Assembly (NCBI GenBank): GCA_016165875.1
Contig: JABBOT010000005.1
Span: 3,951,862-4,015,861 of the forward strand
Reading direction: 5' to 3'
DNA from: Acanthopleura granulata
Lineage: Eukaryota; Mollusca; Polyplacophora; Chitonida; Chitonidae
DNA: 64,000 nt
How positions within the stretch are numbered: the stretch's first letter is position 1; each line of letters begins with the position of its first letter. The translations under genes and the position numbers were made by a program. Below, piece by piece: positions 37,501-49,041 of the stretch. Under the pieces are notes generated by a model. It was not told where the DNA came from. It worked only from the letters and a program-made list of their open reading frames with translations, and ran no database searches.

Positions 37501-40500
37501 TCACCTCTGCCGATGTACAACAAGCCGATGACGATGATCAGAGCCAGAGCTATGAGTTTGCTCGCTGTGATCACCACCTGCATCTTGGTGGCCCATTTCA
37601 CATTCCTCATATTGATAGCAATCAAAAAGCCTGCAACACAAAATGGATTCATCACCCACATAACAGTACCACACATTTATAATGAAAGACGTTTTGTCAC
37701 AGTATCAAGTTGGTAAGGCCAGAAGCCTTGATTTACAGGTATTTACAGGTATGTTCCAATATACTTGAAAAATAAGCATTATCTGAAGAAGACAGGGGTA
37801 ATGTATAAAGGTACATGGACTTGTTACCATGGCAACAAGTAGAACCTTGGTGGAGGGCACATCACTTGTCCAGGATTGGAAGGCTTGATAGCTCTCTGAA
37901 CAATAATGAATTCCTCCAGCCTCAGAAATGTTTTAAGAGAACCATCACTCATATCGGGCAAGCACTTCATTAAAATAGGTCTATGTTTTAAAATTAGTAA
38001 GATGTTAAGGAACAGAACTAGGTCAAACAATTACTATCATGCTTCGAAGCAAACAGAAATGAGGAAAAAAGAGAGATAATTTTTCAGTGATAATAATCAA
38101 AGGTAATTTCATTCACAATTCGGTGAGACTGATTCATAGGTCAGCTAAAACTATTTGAGGAATGCGGAGAACCAGGTGTCCTTCAAGGAAATGATGGGAT
38201 TCATACAACATGAAGATTTATTTGATCTGTGATTTGATGTCGCTATGGGGCTTCAGTGCCCAAGAGGTTAGTGTTTAAAGCTCTGTGCAATGACCCAGGA
38301 GCGTCTCACCAATTCAAGTCTGGCTCAGGCTGGCTTCCTCACCGACCTGCCCTTAACATGTGGATGTCGATGTTATCAGTGCAGAAACTGATGCGTGCAT
38401 AATAATTTATTTAACATTATCAGTTCGTGAAGTCCATGAAATGTCCAACATGCATGTCACAACAATGGTGTGTGTTTTCTAACATACATAACTAATTTAT
38501 ACGTTAAAAGACTAAATTCTAGTCATTGTTTAGCTGAAAAATATGTATACTGGTAAAAAAAAAATAATCAAATTTCACCTAAAAAAAGATATACAATGCT
38601 CACGGCCTGAAAAAGATGTGGTGCATAAGGCCAAGCTGTCTGAGGAAGTGGCCGATTCCCTGTCTGTCTAGAAGCCGGACATAGGCAAAAATGTATCTCA
38701 CCGGACTACTTTCACTCTCGCTCAGCACATCCTCTGACTACACCCCCGTGGTGAAGTTTGTACAGCCATTGGTTCGGAGGAGAAAACAATTACCCACCCC
38801 ACCACCGTGGCTCTGTTTCAAGCTTTGATCAAGGTAAAAATGGCAAATTTCAGGGTAGGGCACTCAGCAGTGGGTGTACACCTATATGGTGTGACTGAAA
38901 AGGCCAATGAATTACAAACTGTGTACATCCATGAAGCAAAAGTGGCCACCATAAATTTATGTATTGTGGTCACTTCAATTCTTAAATGCAAAATAATGGT
39001 ATTTGAGAGGCTACATGTACATGCATACTTTCCTGAACTGTTTAATTACAAACAGAGTCCTCATTTTTTCTGAGGAACACTGAAGCTGGCACAGATATCT
39101 ACTATGGGTAATAGGGAAATGCAGCTATACATAGACCAACCATAGCTAAACATGGCTGGTATTGGGTTTCACTCAGTGTCAGTTTCTAAACAAAACTGAG
39201 AATTCATAGAGTGTCGAGGGGTGTGAGGCTGGGTGTGTGGGGTCATGTGACCACAGCCGAGCGCATTAGTGGTTGGATCATCAGAGGTGCACCATGGGTT
39301 ACTATGACACCCTCTGGCCTGACTGGCACACCAAGTACCTAGTCAGGCCATCCATAAAAATTGTTTGCTGGGTGAAACTCAACCCGTTTGGAAAAGTTAG
39401 TGTACGTTTGTAGGGAATTTTTTTTTTACAGCCTATTAAATGAAAAACATTTTAAGAAAGAAGTTCCACGCAAGCCCAACAAAAATAAAAGCATACATGC
39501 CTTCTGAAGGGTCTTTTGGGTTACATCTGTGAGTTATTCAATTTTCAACAACACCCTATATGCACAGATTTATGGCAGTCTACTGAGCTTTAATCTGGAA
39601 TTTCCATACACCTCTTGATGTCTTTTATTCTAAAATATAATGCAGCTTGTCTTTTATTCTTCGACATTGTTTTGTGCTTCTGGGCTCCTAAATCCTGTGG
39701 AATCTCCATAAAAACCTATAAAATGTCAACACTGTTTCTCTTAACAATGCACACGTCTCGTACCTTGCCCGTCAAATGCTGTGTATATTCAATACAAACT
39801 TCTAAGCAACGAACGTGTCACATCGAAAGTGCGGTCAGTGACGAAAAAAATGTTTTCTATCTCATTAACATTAAAAACACATGAAATAAACTGGATCTAG
39901 ACATGCTCCTGCATGTTTGTGGTCAGTTTTTTGGCAGCTAGGGTTCCTTTGCTTATTTTCACGACTTCAACACAGATTTGTTGTTCCTTAAATACATGTA
40001 GACTTGTCAGGAACGGAAATCAAGTGTGTCCACAAGATGCATCCGAAGTGAGGTTCCTGCGTCCTTTCAGATTTTAAGATGTTACCTAGAAACAACTCTA
40101 ATATAAGAGTTTAGTTTCACACAGCAAAATGTAGGAATTACAGTTAATGAACTAAACGTTAATTCGGACACTGAGCCCCATGAGTTCCACGCACCAAAAA
40201 TGTCACCTCATTCTGTTGCATAACAAGATGCAACTTTCTGTCACCAGTGCAGCTGTGGTAACCAGGTGCATTGGAATAACTTAATATTATGATATTAAAT
40301 GCCGTAGACATTTTGGCTGTAGGCTGAGGTTGTAAGAGTGCATTAGTGCCATGTGAAGGGCAGTGAAGTATAAACATCTCTTACATAATGTTGACACTAC
40401 ATCTGTCACTTCAATGTTTAGAGTTAGAGGAAATCTGGTGAGAAAATGGGTCACATCTGAGCTCAGCTCAGTTTCACTGGGTTGAAGTATTTAGTGTACC

Positions 40501-43006
40501 TGACCTTACATGACAAGGATAACGATCAAATTCAAATTTATATTCCTCGCTAAAAATGCAAAACTTCTGCATGGAGCAAGCTGGTCTTTGATCTTGATCT
40601 GAGGATCAAGTATATGTGTTTTTTGACATTACAGTTTACTTCATTCTGGAGAATGGAAAGTTTCAATTTTATGTTTGCCATTTTCAACTTGTTCCTCTGA
40701 GAGGTAAGGATTGAAAGGTTCCTGTGTCCTATTTTCGACATGTCAAGCTTAATTCTGCACTGACTGCATAAAGCACATGTGAACACAACAGTGTGACCTT
40801 ACGGACCTCATACATGCAAATAAGTGCCAATTTGAGATCTGCTTAGGAGGACTACAAGGCCATCGCAACTTATTTTCGAGAAACAATGTACTCAACACAC
40901 AAGCAGTATGACGAAGACACCAATATGACCTTACGGACCTCCCACATGCAAGACTGCCATAGTTTGAGGTCTTTCGTGACAGATACACACAAGCTGATCA
41001 TGAATTTTGTCCACAGAAGGACTAGGGACTAAAGTAGAGCCGATTTATCGGAAATGGGAAGGCTTTCACACAGTCATCACAAGCTGTTTTACAGGATATG
41101 AAAATAAATATTTAACTAAAACTAGAATATTAATAATACTGGACGCTACACTGATAGTGACAGCATATTCGCTCACCATCGGCCAACAGTTGGTGTATGG
41201 TCAACAAATCATATGCCACACGTTCGCCCACGATGGGCAGAGGATGTAAGGCTAGGATCCGGCGGTAACTGTAGCTGAAACTTGAGAAGTATTCAAGCAT
41301 GCCACCTCATTGGCCAAGGGTCAGAAGTAAAGCTCTCCAGTACTTTATAACCATCTTAGCGAGGTACATGGCCACAGCATTACCCACCAGGGGTTTTCCT
41401 AGCCACTTGCGGTTACCACAATGAGAAATATTCCAAAATTGAGTTTCATGATACATTGGTGACGAAAAAATTGTTCAAATAGAGGTTTTAAAAAGAAATT
41501 GGCTAGAAAGGCCATTGCCTACAATTTCAAAGACAAGGCCTGGATTTGAACCCTGGAATTCCTCACAGATCAGCTATTTCAACAGGACATGGATTTGAAC
41601 CCTGTCACTGTTCACATCCTCAATCATGTCAATTCAACATCAAAACTGACTTGTTTCAGCACAACTTATTCACTGATGTGATTGGTGTTTTATGCCCTAG
41701 TTAAGAATATTTTGGTGGCCAGCATTATGATGGAGAGGAAAGTGGACCATCCACAGGTTGCTGGCAGATCATTCCAAGTATGACCTGAGAGGCAGCCAGC
41801 ATCCACTGCACTTGAATTCACACTGACAGCATTGGTGAGAGGTTCCTGGGTAACTGCACTGCAGTAGATACTGATTCCCTCGGTCACGGAGGCTCCCTTT
41901 TCAACTATAAGGCACTTCTCCTAGAAGAGCCATTAATTTATTTACAGATTGCAACATTGACGCATAAGCCAACTAACCAATGACCTGTGCTTCATGAACT
42001 TTCAAAGTACAAAAAGTTTATTGACACACCACTTCCAGGGCCAAATGATTATTTGTTATTATATTGGCCTACACCATTGGTAACTCATCATCATCAGTTG
42101 TTTTTCACTCGAGATAATTTGGCCAAAAGTCCTACTTACATGCCCAACCTTCGTGACGACATTTGGTCATTGTTTTCGGTAAAGAGTGATTACCAACCAT
42201 AGAAGTAAAGGTCATGAGGGATTATTTCGCTGGCAGGATTTTGGGCAGTGTACATACATAGTAAGATATGCATTCATAGTACTATTTCTTTATTTGAATG
42301 GTGTTTTATGCCACACCCAGGAATACTTCACCTATACAACGGCGATGGGCCAGCACTATGGCGGGAGCTACGAAACCCATGACCATCCCACAGGTTACTG
42401 GCAGACCTTCCCAAATTCTACCGAAGAGGACGGCAGCATGAGCTGGACTTGAACTCACATCCACCGCCTTGCTGAGAGGCTCATGGGTCTATTTTAGAGT
42501 ACTAACTAGTATGTATGTATCACTGAGTATTAATAATCTTACTTACATATAATAACCGCTGCAATAAGCCTGACTGCAGACTGGGGCGGATCACAATCCG
42601 GGAATACAGGCTTTATCAGGTAAGTCGAGAAGATCAAACAAGCCGCCGCTATGCCGACTGGACAGATCAAAAGAAAGTTTATCCACAGACAAATGAAGGC
42701 AGGGAAGTCCCCGAAAGCTTTCTTGATGTACATGTACTCCCCTCCAGACTGGGGTATGGAGGCCCCGAGTTCGGCATAACACAGAGCACATAACGTGTTG
42801 TAGATACCGCAAATCACCCACATTACCATCGACATCCCCACAGAGCGCACGTGGTACAGAATTCCTACCGGCGACACGAAGATTCCCGAGCCGATAATTA
42901 TACCAATAATAATTGCCACGCCTTGCAAAAGCGTAATTTGCTTCTTGAGTTCAACTTTCTTGGTTATCTGGGCACTGCCCTTGTCACCCCTCTTACAAAA
43001 ACCCAT
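22587..43006 (-). CDS. SLC7A9-like: SLC7 heteromeric amino-acid transporter light chain (b0,+AT/xCT/LAT type), complete, 10 exons
   Basis: This is a 12-helix amino-acid exchanger light chain (APC superfamily) of the plasma membrane. Exons in transcript order: 43006-42547, 37630-37505, 33310-33211, 32490-32446, 30352-30229, 29622-29519, 25843-25747, 24741-24592, 23825-23648, 22663-22587. They join in frame to 486 residues plus TAG; human b0,+AT (SLC7A9) is 487. The start is the ATG at 43006; an in-frame TTG five codons upstream is not needed. Visible motifs are the helix-1 substrate-backbone motif GSGIFVSP (39-46), Cys138 in the loop where the disulfide to the SLC3 heavy chain forms, [32 protein letters not shown], and a C-terminal VVPQDDPD like the family VVPxED tail. 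Length and C-terminus favour SLC7A9 or SLC7A11 types, but the subfamily is not settled. Exon 5 heads a 98-bp tandem array of its own acceptor. Confidence 0.92.
24887..25333. mobile_element. Long foldback element, arms about 170-180 bp
   Basis: From TACACAAAGCATGCATCA on the left, the sequence to about 25066 (GGCAGCTAAACG) is matched in reverse by 25157-25333 (GTTTAGCAGCTAAA ... TTGATGCAAACTTTGTGTA). Identity is roughly 75-80 percent and the spacer about 90 bp. No protein is encoded, so it is non-autonomous. It lies in the SLC7 intron between exons 7 and 8. Confidence 0.8.
26175..26455. repeat. 94-bp tandem array, three copies
   Basis: GACCTTTCTATCACCAGTCA recurs with ACCTT at 26241, 26335 and 26429. 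The first unit lacks about nine bases (AGTACCAGG). It lies in the SLC7 intron between exons 6 and 7. Confidence 0.92.
26570..26602 (+). other. G-run cluster, potential G-quadruplex
   Basis: Runs of 6, 9 and 7 G separated by single T occur on the plus strand. In the SLC7 pre-mRNA the strand is C-rich, so a quadruplex would be on the DNA non-template strand relative to plus. Confidence 0.6.
27068..27100. repeat. Short (TA)n with ATACAT flank
   Basis: About ten TA units followed by GTATATACATACATC. Confidence 0.9.
27100..29510. other. SLC7 intron between exons 6 and 7, nothing further recognised
   Basis: There is a poly-G run near 27140 and a related CAGATTA-TATATC-TCCTTCAAAGATTTT pair at 27532-27585 and 27628-27685. 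No coding signal was seen. Confidence 0.5.
30229..30352 (-). CDS. SLC7A9-like: SLC7 gene exon 5, the working copy at the end of a 98-bp array
   Basis: The exon encodes residues 245-285 ([13 protein letters not shown]...SPAVAV), reaching the seventh predicted helix, with acceptor ATTTGTTCAG|GAACC and donor GTG|GTAAGC. It is the only one of nine near-identical exon starts that runs on into the full exon ([14 protein letters not shown]) and a donor. The other eight copies stop matching after 68 exon bases. Confidence 0.9.
30353..31139 (-). repeat. 98-bp array: eight extra copies of SLC7 exon-5 acceptor and exon start
   Basis: Exon starts preceded by CAG lie at 30352 plus 98k for k=0 to 8 (last at 31136). 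Each unit is 68 exon bases (GAACCTGCCC...GCTAATGTGG) plus 30 bases ending ACATATTTGTTCAG. Only five sites vary between copies: three are silent (GTG/GTT, ATT/ATC, ACC/ACT) and two change a residue (I/V, N/S). The copy farthest upstream has a different flank (GAAGATGAGCAG), marking the original intron edge. Confidence 0.97.
33171..33240 (-). repeat. 32-bp duplication of SLC7 exon-3 end and donor
   Basis: The true exon end and donor read ATAGTGGATG|GTAAGGGG (exon edge at 33211). Thirty-two bases into the intron the same segment recurs as AGAGTGGATGATAAGGGG, with the GT donor changed to AT. Confidence 0.85.
33800..33835. repeat. Short (GGTGCAGGT)n run
   Basis: GGTGGTGCAGGTGGTGCAGG, three to four units, in an SLC7 intron. 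Confidence 0.85.
33850..37500. other. SLC7 intron 2, nothing recognised
   Basis: The flanking exons (37505 and 33310) join in phase with conserved sequence on both sides, so no exon is missing. Open frames up to 106 codons lack recognisable motifs. Confidence 0.65.
38248..38362 (+). mobile_element. Diverged SINE, 3'-truncated
   Basis: A degraded tRNA head (GGGGCTTCAGTGCCCAAGAG, GTTAGTG), then GACCCAGGAGCGTCTCACCA, CAAGTCTGGCTCAGGCTGGC. It matches the first half of the family only. Confidence 0.65.
38363..41671. other. SLC7 intron 1, mostly unrecognised
   Basis: Besides a diverged 132-bp direct repeat (TGACCTTACGGACCTC at about 40795 and 40927), no coding or mobile sequence was recognised. 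Confidence 0.5.
41672..41898 (-). mobile_element. SINE, nearly full length, minus orientation
   Basis: TGATTGGTGTTTTATGCCC ... GCCAGCATTATG ... CATCCACAGGTTGCTGGCAG ... ACTTGAATTCACACTGACAG ... GGTCACGGAGGCTCCC, with a deletion in the middle of the tRNA-like head. Confidence 0.85.
42288..42490 (-). mobile_element. SINE, head-truncated, minus orientation
   Basis: GAATGGTGTTTTATGCCACA ... CATGACCATCCCACAGGTTA ... ATGAGCTGGACTTGAACTC ... GCTCATGGGTC. It ends only about 55 bases from the SLC7 exon-1 donor at 42546. Confidence 0.85.
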
Positions 43007-43400
43007 CGTCCTGCCTTCCAATCTGGTCCTCGACGTGTAACAGAAGTCTTTTCAGTGTTTGTAAAATGGCGGTCTGGTAGTACTAGTGCGGTAGTGCAAC
43101 AAGCTCACAGTCGTAAACTTGTTTTGATCAAACTGACCTCTCTGTGCTACGAAATATCCATATGCCAGGTCCGACGATCTAAACACATTGCCTTCAGCTT
43201 ACCAAGATTCAGAGCAATGGTACACATGAGTCATCTCCAGAGATGGAGTGGTCCAAGGAATGTTGAAAACTACGCTCGATCTGCTAGCCACGTCTACCCT
43301 CGTGTCAATCCCACATGGCTTCTGTTTTGGGTGTAGACCTTTTCCTGCCTCCACAAACAGAAGTTACCTCCCTTAGTCGCCCGTATGTATGGAAGCTTGT
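43007..43400 (-). promoter_or_regulatory. Probable 5' UTR and promoter zone of the SLC7 gene
   Basis: This is upstream of the ATG at 43006 on the minus strand. No TATA box or other clear core element is evident, and the extent is inferred from position only. Confidence 0.3.
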
Positions 43401-45240
43401 ACTCAACACATGCTATAATCGTTCACCTGGTAATTTTCTTGACACAAGGATAAATTGACAGAAGATAAACTGGTAATTCAAAGATATAAATTCGGGGCCT
43501 CATAAAATCGCGATTAGCATTTTGAGAGACGATTTCTTTTTCCAAAATTTGACAATATTGTTGTAATGGTTATACTGTTATAATGCTTACACTGCTATAG
43601 TGTGACTGTTGCAGGTGACCAACTTAGTGTTTTAATCCATAAGTATTGAATCAGATTTCGCAGTTGAGAAGGCATAATACATATATTTTCTATTATTTAC
43701 TCAAAAAGATATTTCTAATTAAATTTTTAAATACTGTGCCTGCTGTTATTGCGACTATGCACTGACAATAGCGTGGTTCGCGTTCCATAATTTTCTCCTC
43801 AAAGACGGGGATGATGCAATTCTGTGGACACAGCCCGGAGGCCTAATTTTATGAATGGAATGGTTCAAGGGGTACGGGTAAGATGATGAAATCGGTCCGT
43901 TGTCATGATGGCGAAAGAAAAACAAACACAGACGTTAACTTAGGCGCACCTGGGTAGCCTTTTCGATAGGGCAAGGCCACTGATGATCCGAGACTTGCTT
44001 ACACTGGTCTGTCAGGGCTTGAACTGAATACCGGTTGGCCGGCATCGCTCATACATTCATTCTTATTTACTAAGGTCTCGCCCACACCTGTGTTGTTGTG
44101 GTTATTATGTACATAAACAAATGTGATGATGCAATTGTTTTTACGAGAAATTTAACAGTTGTATACATCAATAGAGATTACACCGTACAGCTTGTATTAC
44201 ATGTATGCTTGATATTTTGGCCTAGGCGTGCATATACAAAGCCTCATCATCTCATCAACCTGTATATAAATGATCCAGTAATCGGCAGTATCATCGTTGC
44301 TGCACGGAAACGTGTAGACAAATAACGATTCCTCTTAACCGGCCTTGCAAAGCCACTCAACGCATTATCACTCAGCTGCCTTCTTATGGGCCTGTTACGC
44401 AATCAGCAGATTTGGAGACTTTGAGAGCAATGCTTCGATTAATTTCCAAGTTATTACGATAACATTCTCTTCGCTTGGGTAAGAAAATATAGGCCTACTG
44501 ACATATACAGTCCAAAAGTATAGGCCTATGGCATAGTTTAAGCTTAAATACTTGCATGTAAGATATCGGCATGTCCCATCTCGCCCACCCTCGTTAAATC
44601 CTAAGAATATTTTCAGAGTAAATTAGTACAATTCCGATACTTTATTAATGCCATGCCTCGATTTACCCAGTGTATTAAATAGAGCAGAATCATTCAACCA
44701 CTCAACAGAATCCTTTATTAGCTTGCTGAAGGCAACGCCAGTGGTGCGGCAATATGCTGTATTATACCGATACAGAGTCGACATGTTCATACAAGCTGGT
44801 ACGTTAAAATACTGCCTAACCTTATACCCAGATGATAACATTATAGTGGCGCCAGTATATTTTATACGGTCTCATGGACCTGTATAACTCGCTCAGGTTA
44901 GATCATTCACTTGTATACATATTTTCATTTTGATCACAGCTGTCAGGATTATGGTATAATCCCCGCCTCCCAGACACTCACTGTACCTAAGACACTTATA
45001 CTGACTACAAGCTCTAGTCGATGCCACCAGAGCTGTACTCAAACGCGCGACCTCATTGGTTGGAAATTAGCTGCACAAGTCAACTTCCGTGATAGAATCA
45101 CATTTATCACTCACACCGTTATTCAGACAGCAAGTAGGGCAAGGTATTATTGGAATAGTGCGGATGACATCGATAGGGTAACATATTTGCCGGTTGTTGA
45201 ATTAGGTAGTAGATAGGAATAATGAAGTACTGTATTGTGT
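43401..45240. other. Intergenic; possible decayed tRNA-like repeat near 43920-44050
   Basis: On the minus strand CAGTTCAAGCCCTGACAGAC looks like a B box in a repeat-like context, but no full element can be delimited. Nothing else was recognised. Confidence 0.35.
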
Positions 45241-45242
45241 AC

Positions 45243-45244
<2 letters not shown>

Positions 45245-45316
<72 letters not shown>
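45245..45316. repeat. (TA)36 microsatellite
   Basis: Seventy-two bases of uninterrupted TA. Confidence 0.98.
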
Positions 45317-45322
<6 letters not shown>

Positions 45323-45769
45323 GTACAGGGATTCAAACATTTGACTGGATTTTATTCAGCTCAAAAATCTTTAAGACATAAGAGATGATAAGAAGTAAAG
45401 GCAGCTAGGATATAGTTTTCGGAGGTATTGTTACGATATGAGTTTTTCTGCTTTGTTTTCTTTCACTTTAGAATATAACAACCAGAGAATTAACATTCCA
45501 TGTTCCAGCTAAAGCTTAATTTGTAACTTGTCTTGTTGAAGTCATTAGACGAGTTCTAATTCTAACGAAACGTTGTGGTAATAAAAGAAGTCTTGAAAAC
45601 TGGAGTCCACAACAGGACAAAACCGGGATTTCGAGGAAAGTGAACAGAACTCGAACTTAACTTTTATCATGGTGACGTGACAAACGTCACTGGGTGGAGG
45701 TCAGCGGAATGCCCGCGCGGGATGTCTGTGTATACACATGTATGTATGTATGTATGTGTGTATGTATAC

Positions 45770-46112
45770 AGGTTTGTTTGGGTTTAACGTCGAACTCAAC
45801 TATTGTTCACCTGTATGACAACGAGGTGTCCTTAAAATGTATACATAGACTGTGTCTAAACCACGAGTCCAAGCCACATGAGGGCATGCCGCAGACACGA
45901 GACATGACATCGATCCAACCCAGTCACATAATACTGACATCGGGTCGACCAGCCCGGTTTCCTTGTTCACCTCTCAGTGCTGAGCGTCAAGCGAGGCAGC
46001 AACAAGTACCATTTTTTGTACAAGTCTTTGGTATGACCCGACCCCGGTATAGACTCCGGATTTTTCGACCTCGAGGCGTACGCTATAACCACTAGGCCAT
46101 CGAGACCATGTT
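45770..46112 (-). mobile_element. Second SINE-like family with a tRNA-like head, minus orientation
   Basis: The reverse strand starts GGTCTCGATGGCCTAGTGGT with TATAGCGTACGCCTCGAGGTC, which looks like a tRNA A box and anticodon arm. The far end (GTTTGGGTTTAACGTCGAAC on plus) resembles the GTGTTTTACGCCGTACTCAA tail of the main family. Length is about 340 bp. Confidence 0.6.
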
Positions 46113-48817
46113 TGGTGGAAGAGCAAGATGGAGGTTCCAGGTGTTTCTTGATCCAGGTGGGCCTTAACGGAGGGTCAAATTATTACATTCTCGTTAAGTC
46201 ACACAGTATCATGCGTTACCGCAATCAAGCAGGGAAATTGAAGAGGCCTTTCGTCACAAGTGTGACGTAGCAGGTAGAAATTTACATGAATGAATGGAAC
46301 TTGACCTTATGGGCGTAAACCGAGTGTTTGCCGAGTTTTGCCGGAGAACGTTGTTAAGTAAGGTTGGACGGCTTGGTGTGACCAGTATCCAGTTCGCCCA
46401 GGACTGATTAACGCTTGTCCCAGGCGAGCGTGACGCCAAGGACGGTCACGAATTAAGAATAAACATTTCTCGAGAGGTCCAGATGTATACTGGTGTTCGA
46501 CCTGACAAGTCCGGTGAATTATCATGGATGAACGAGAAGTGGGTATGGCGCTTTCGTGACATTCAAGATGGCGAGTGAGAGACCTTTAAGTTATTATACT
46601 ATCCTAGGGAGTCATCCACTGTAGTATTTTATTTTGCTTTACTAGTTGGTTCCAAGAGGCTGTGGTTTTAAAGTACTGTATCATGGCGTATTTATATGAA
46701 ATTTAACATGTAAGACTGAGTTTACATCATAACGGTTTCAAGCACCTCAATCGTTAAATTAATAATACTTTCTGTTTAGATTTTCAACGTGTATATATAT
46801 GCTGCATTGAGCTTCCTGTAGCGTTTTGTAAAGAATTTATAAAAGAAATCAAAGAAGAAGAAAAAAAACCCCGAAAAAGTGAAAAACAAGAAGATAAGAA
46901 ATAAAAAGCGTTGAAAAAATGAGTAGGGGAAGGTGGAATAAGTTCGGGCCTTTTGTCTACTGTACATTTTTTATGATTTTTTGTACTATTAATGGTAATA
47001 TAAATAAATTTGTTTATTTTATTGGTTGAAATGCGCAATATATACGAGGTGGCATATGGATTTCCTTCTGAACGAGGTGTTATTATCAAAAACATTGGCT
47101 TCCAAATGTTTCGTTATTCTGACGCACTTTTTAAGAGCAGAAATGATGGCCTTGACATGAGCACATCACAGAGATTATATTCAATCATACATAAATTTAT
47201 AATATAAGGCAATATGATATTTATGATAATTTCTGGCATTTTCTACACGCCCATGTTCATTTAGAATGATATAAAGGTACTCTTTTATGCACGTATATAA
47301 TACCATTATCATATTGGATGGTCGTAATATTTTTAATTCATCATTCTGAAGATGGAAGATCGGATTTTACGGTAGTTGCATAATTGGCCTTAACTATTGT
47401 AAGTCTAAGCATAAGTTTACAAGATCACCCTCTTGTCTCGCCTCAACATGCATGAACTCGTGAGCCTCCCCGATATGCCAATTTGGCGTATTAGTGTTGA
47501 ACATATATCGTCATTATTGTGCCTTATCGGTTCAACTTGTTATACTGGAACCCCTTGTAAGTAAAATTTCACATTTGTGTAGCTCCAAATATTGATCAGA
47601 TATGGACATATGTATAAGGATTCTGAAATCTAAACGACTACCGATTTCAAAAGCGCTTATCAAATTTGCCTGACTTTAATATTAATTAAAGGAGAAAGTT
47701 TGAAAGAAAAAATCAGAACTGTTTTTCAAAATGCTATTTTTCACCAATTTACAAAATATTCAAAACTTTCTAATTTTCTTGCCCAGGTAAGAATTTATTG
47801 CATGTATTTAAGGTAAAAAAAAACGGTCCTACAGATTTTTAATATGCATCTTGAAGTGCTGTGAATGATCATTTAAAGTTAAAACTTTGAAAAATTTTAA
47901 AAGTTTTTGAACCTTTGATATTATTTTACTAACATCTTTAAAGTCAAAGACAATGCATGTTCTAAGCTGAGTTTACTGAAAAGGTTGGACATTATTATGT
48001 TTGTTGCGGTAAAGCTTTTTTTCTAACAACTACTACGACAGCGGAAATTGACATTTGATCCTGCTTACTTGAAACGCCGCCATTCTGTCTGGGCTGTAAC
48101 GTAAATGTTCCAAGCGCGGAACACTCTTGTGACCTGAAACTATACCTAGCTGCTAGGAGTGTTGTTGAAACTTTGACGAAACATTTACGTCACAGCTAAT
48201 AAACAGCTGATATACCCTAACCCTCTGACTGGCCAGTCTCTCATATGCCTAAAAGCATGGACGCCTTCAGATCCCCAGTCGGCAGCACAATCCTCCACAG
48301 TTCAAACGATGATAATTCAGCAACGCAGTCATACAATTTCGAACAGGTTTTTACATTCAAGAGAGAATTTTATAATCATTTTAATGAACAGTACCTCAAT
48401 CATGAGCTATCTTTTACTTTACTTTTACTAAAATACGCCAAAAATTCATGGAACAATTTTTTAGCTTAAGTATTTAGATACATCTGTGCCAAGTTTCGTT
48501 CAATCTCCCATTTTTATATTGGAAAATAGCCGAGAAATAAGAGTATTTCACCACACAAAAAAAAGAGAGGGAGGAAAACCAAAATGTCTGGAGGAGCTTT
48601 ATGTGTGACAAAATTCATCATTAATTTGTTTGCTAATTAATTTTAGTCAAGAATTGTCCTGTATATGACCAAATTTCAGCCCTGAAGTGTTTTAGTGTTC
48701 TTACTAACTTTCAAAACCTAACTTAACAAAGCCAATCCTACAAATGTCAGGTAACTTTATATTGAAGCAGGGTTTCCTTGCATATACTGCATGTATATCA
48801 ATGGGTTTAAAGTTCTT
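46113..48817. other. Intergenic, no gene established
   Basis: One short frame from an ATG at 46568 in a strong CAAGATGGCG context is noted separately as a candidate first exon. The rest is AT-rich and featureless to inspection. Confidence 0.45.
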
Positions 48818-49041
48818 CCAGCGGAGGCGGTTAGCGTCATAGTGCTGTGTACTGACCCAGGTGCCTCTCACCAATGTAGTCGCTGTGACTCATGCTGGCT
48901 TCCTCTCCGGCCGTATTTAAGAAGGTCCGCTGGGAACCTGCGGATGGTTGTGGGATTCCTCCATACTATAATGCGGGCTGCCTTCATGTAAGAGAAATTT
49001 TCTTGAGTACGGCATTAACCACCAATCAAAGAAATAAACAA
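48818..49041 (+). mobile_element. SINE, head partly deleted
   Basis: GCGGTTAGCGTCATAGTGCT, GACCCAGGTGCCTCTCACCA, GGCTTCCTCTCCGGCCGTAT, CTTGAGTACGGCATTAACCA, CCAATCAAAGAAATAAAC. Confidence 0.85.

Noticed and set aside
43007..43021. Upstream TTG start for the SLC7 protein
   Set aside because: Eukaryotic initiation at the ATG at 43006 gives the family-typical 486 residues; TTG is not needed.
42851..43336. 161-codon plus-strand frame
   Set aside because: Antisense to SLC7 exon 1, whose protein is clearly conserved.
45119..45340. Frame with YIYIYI repeats
   Set aside because: Translation of the (TA)36 microsatellite.
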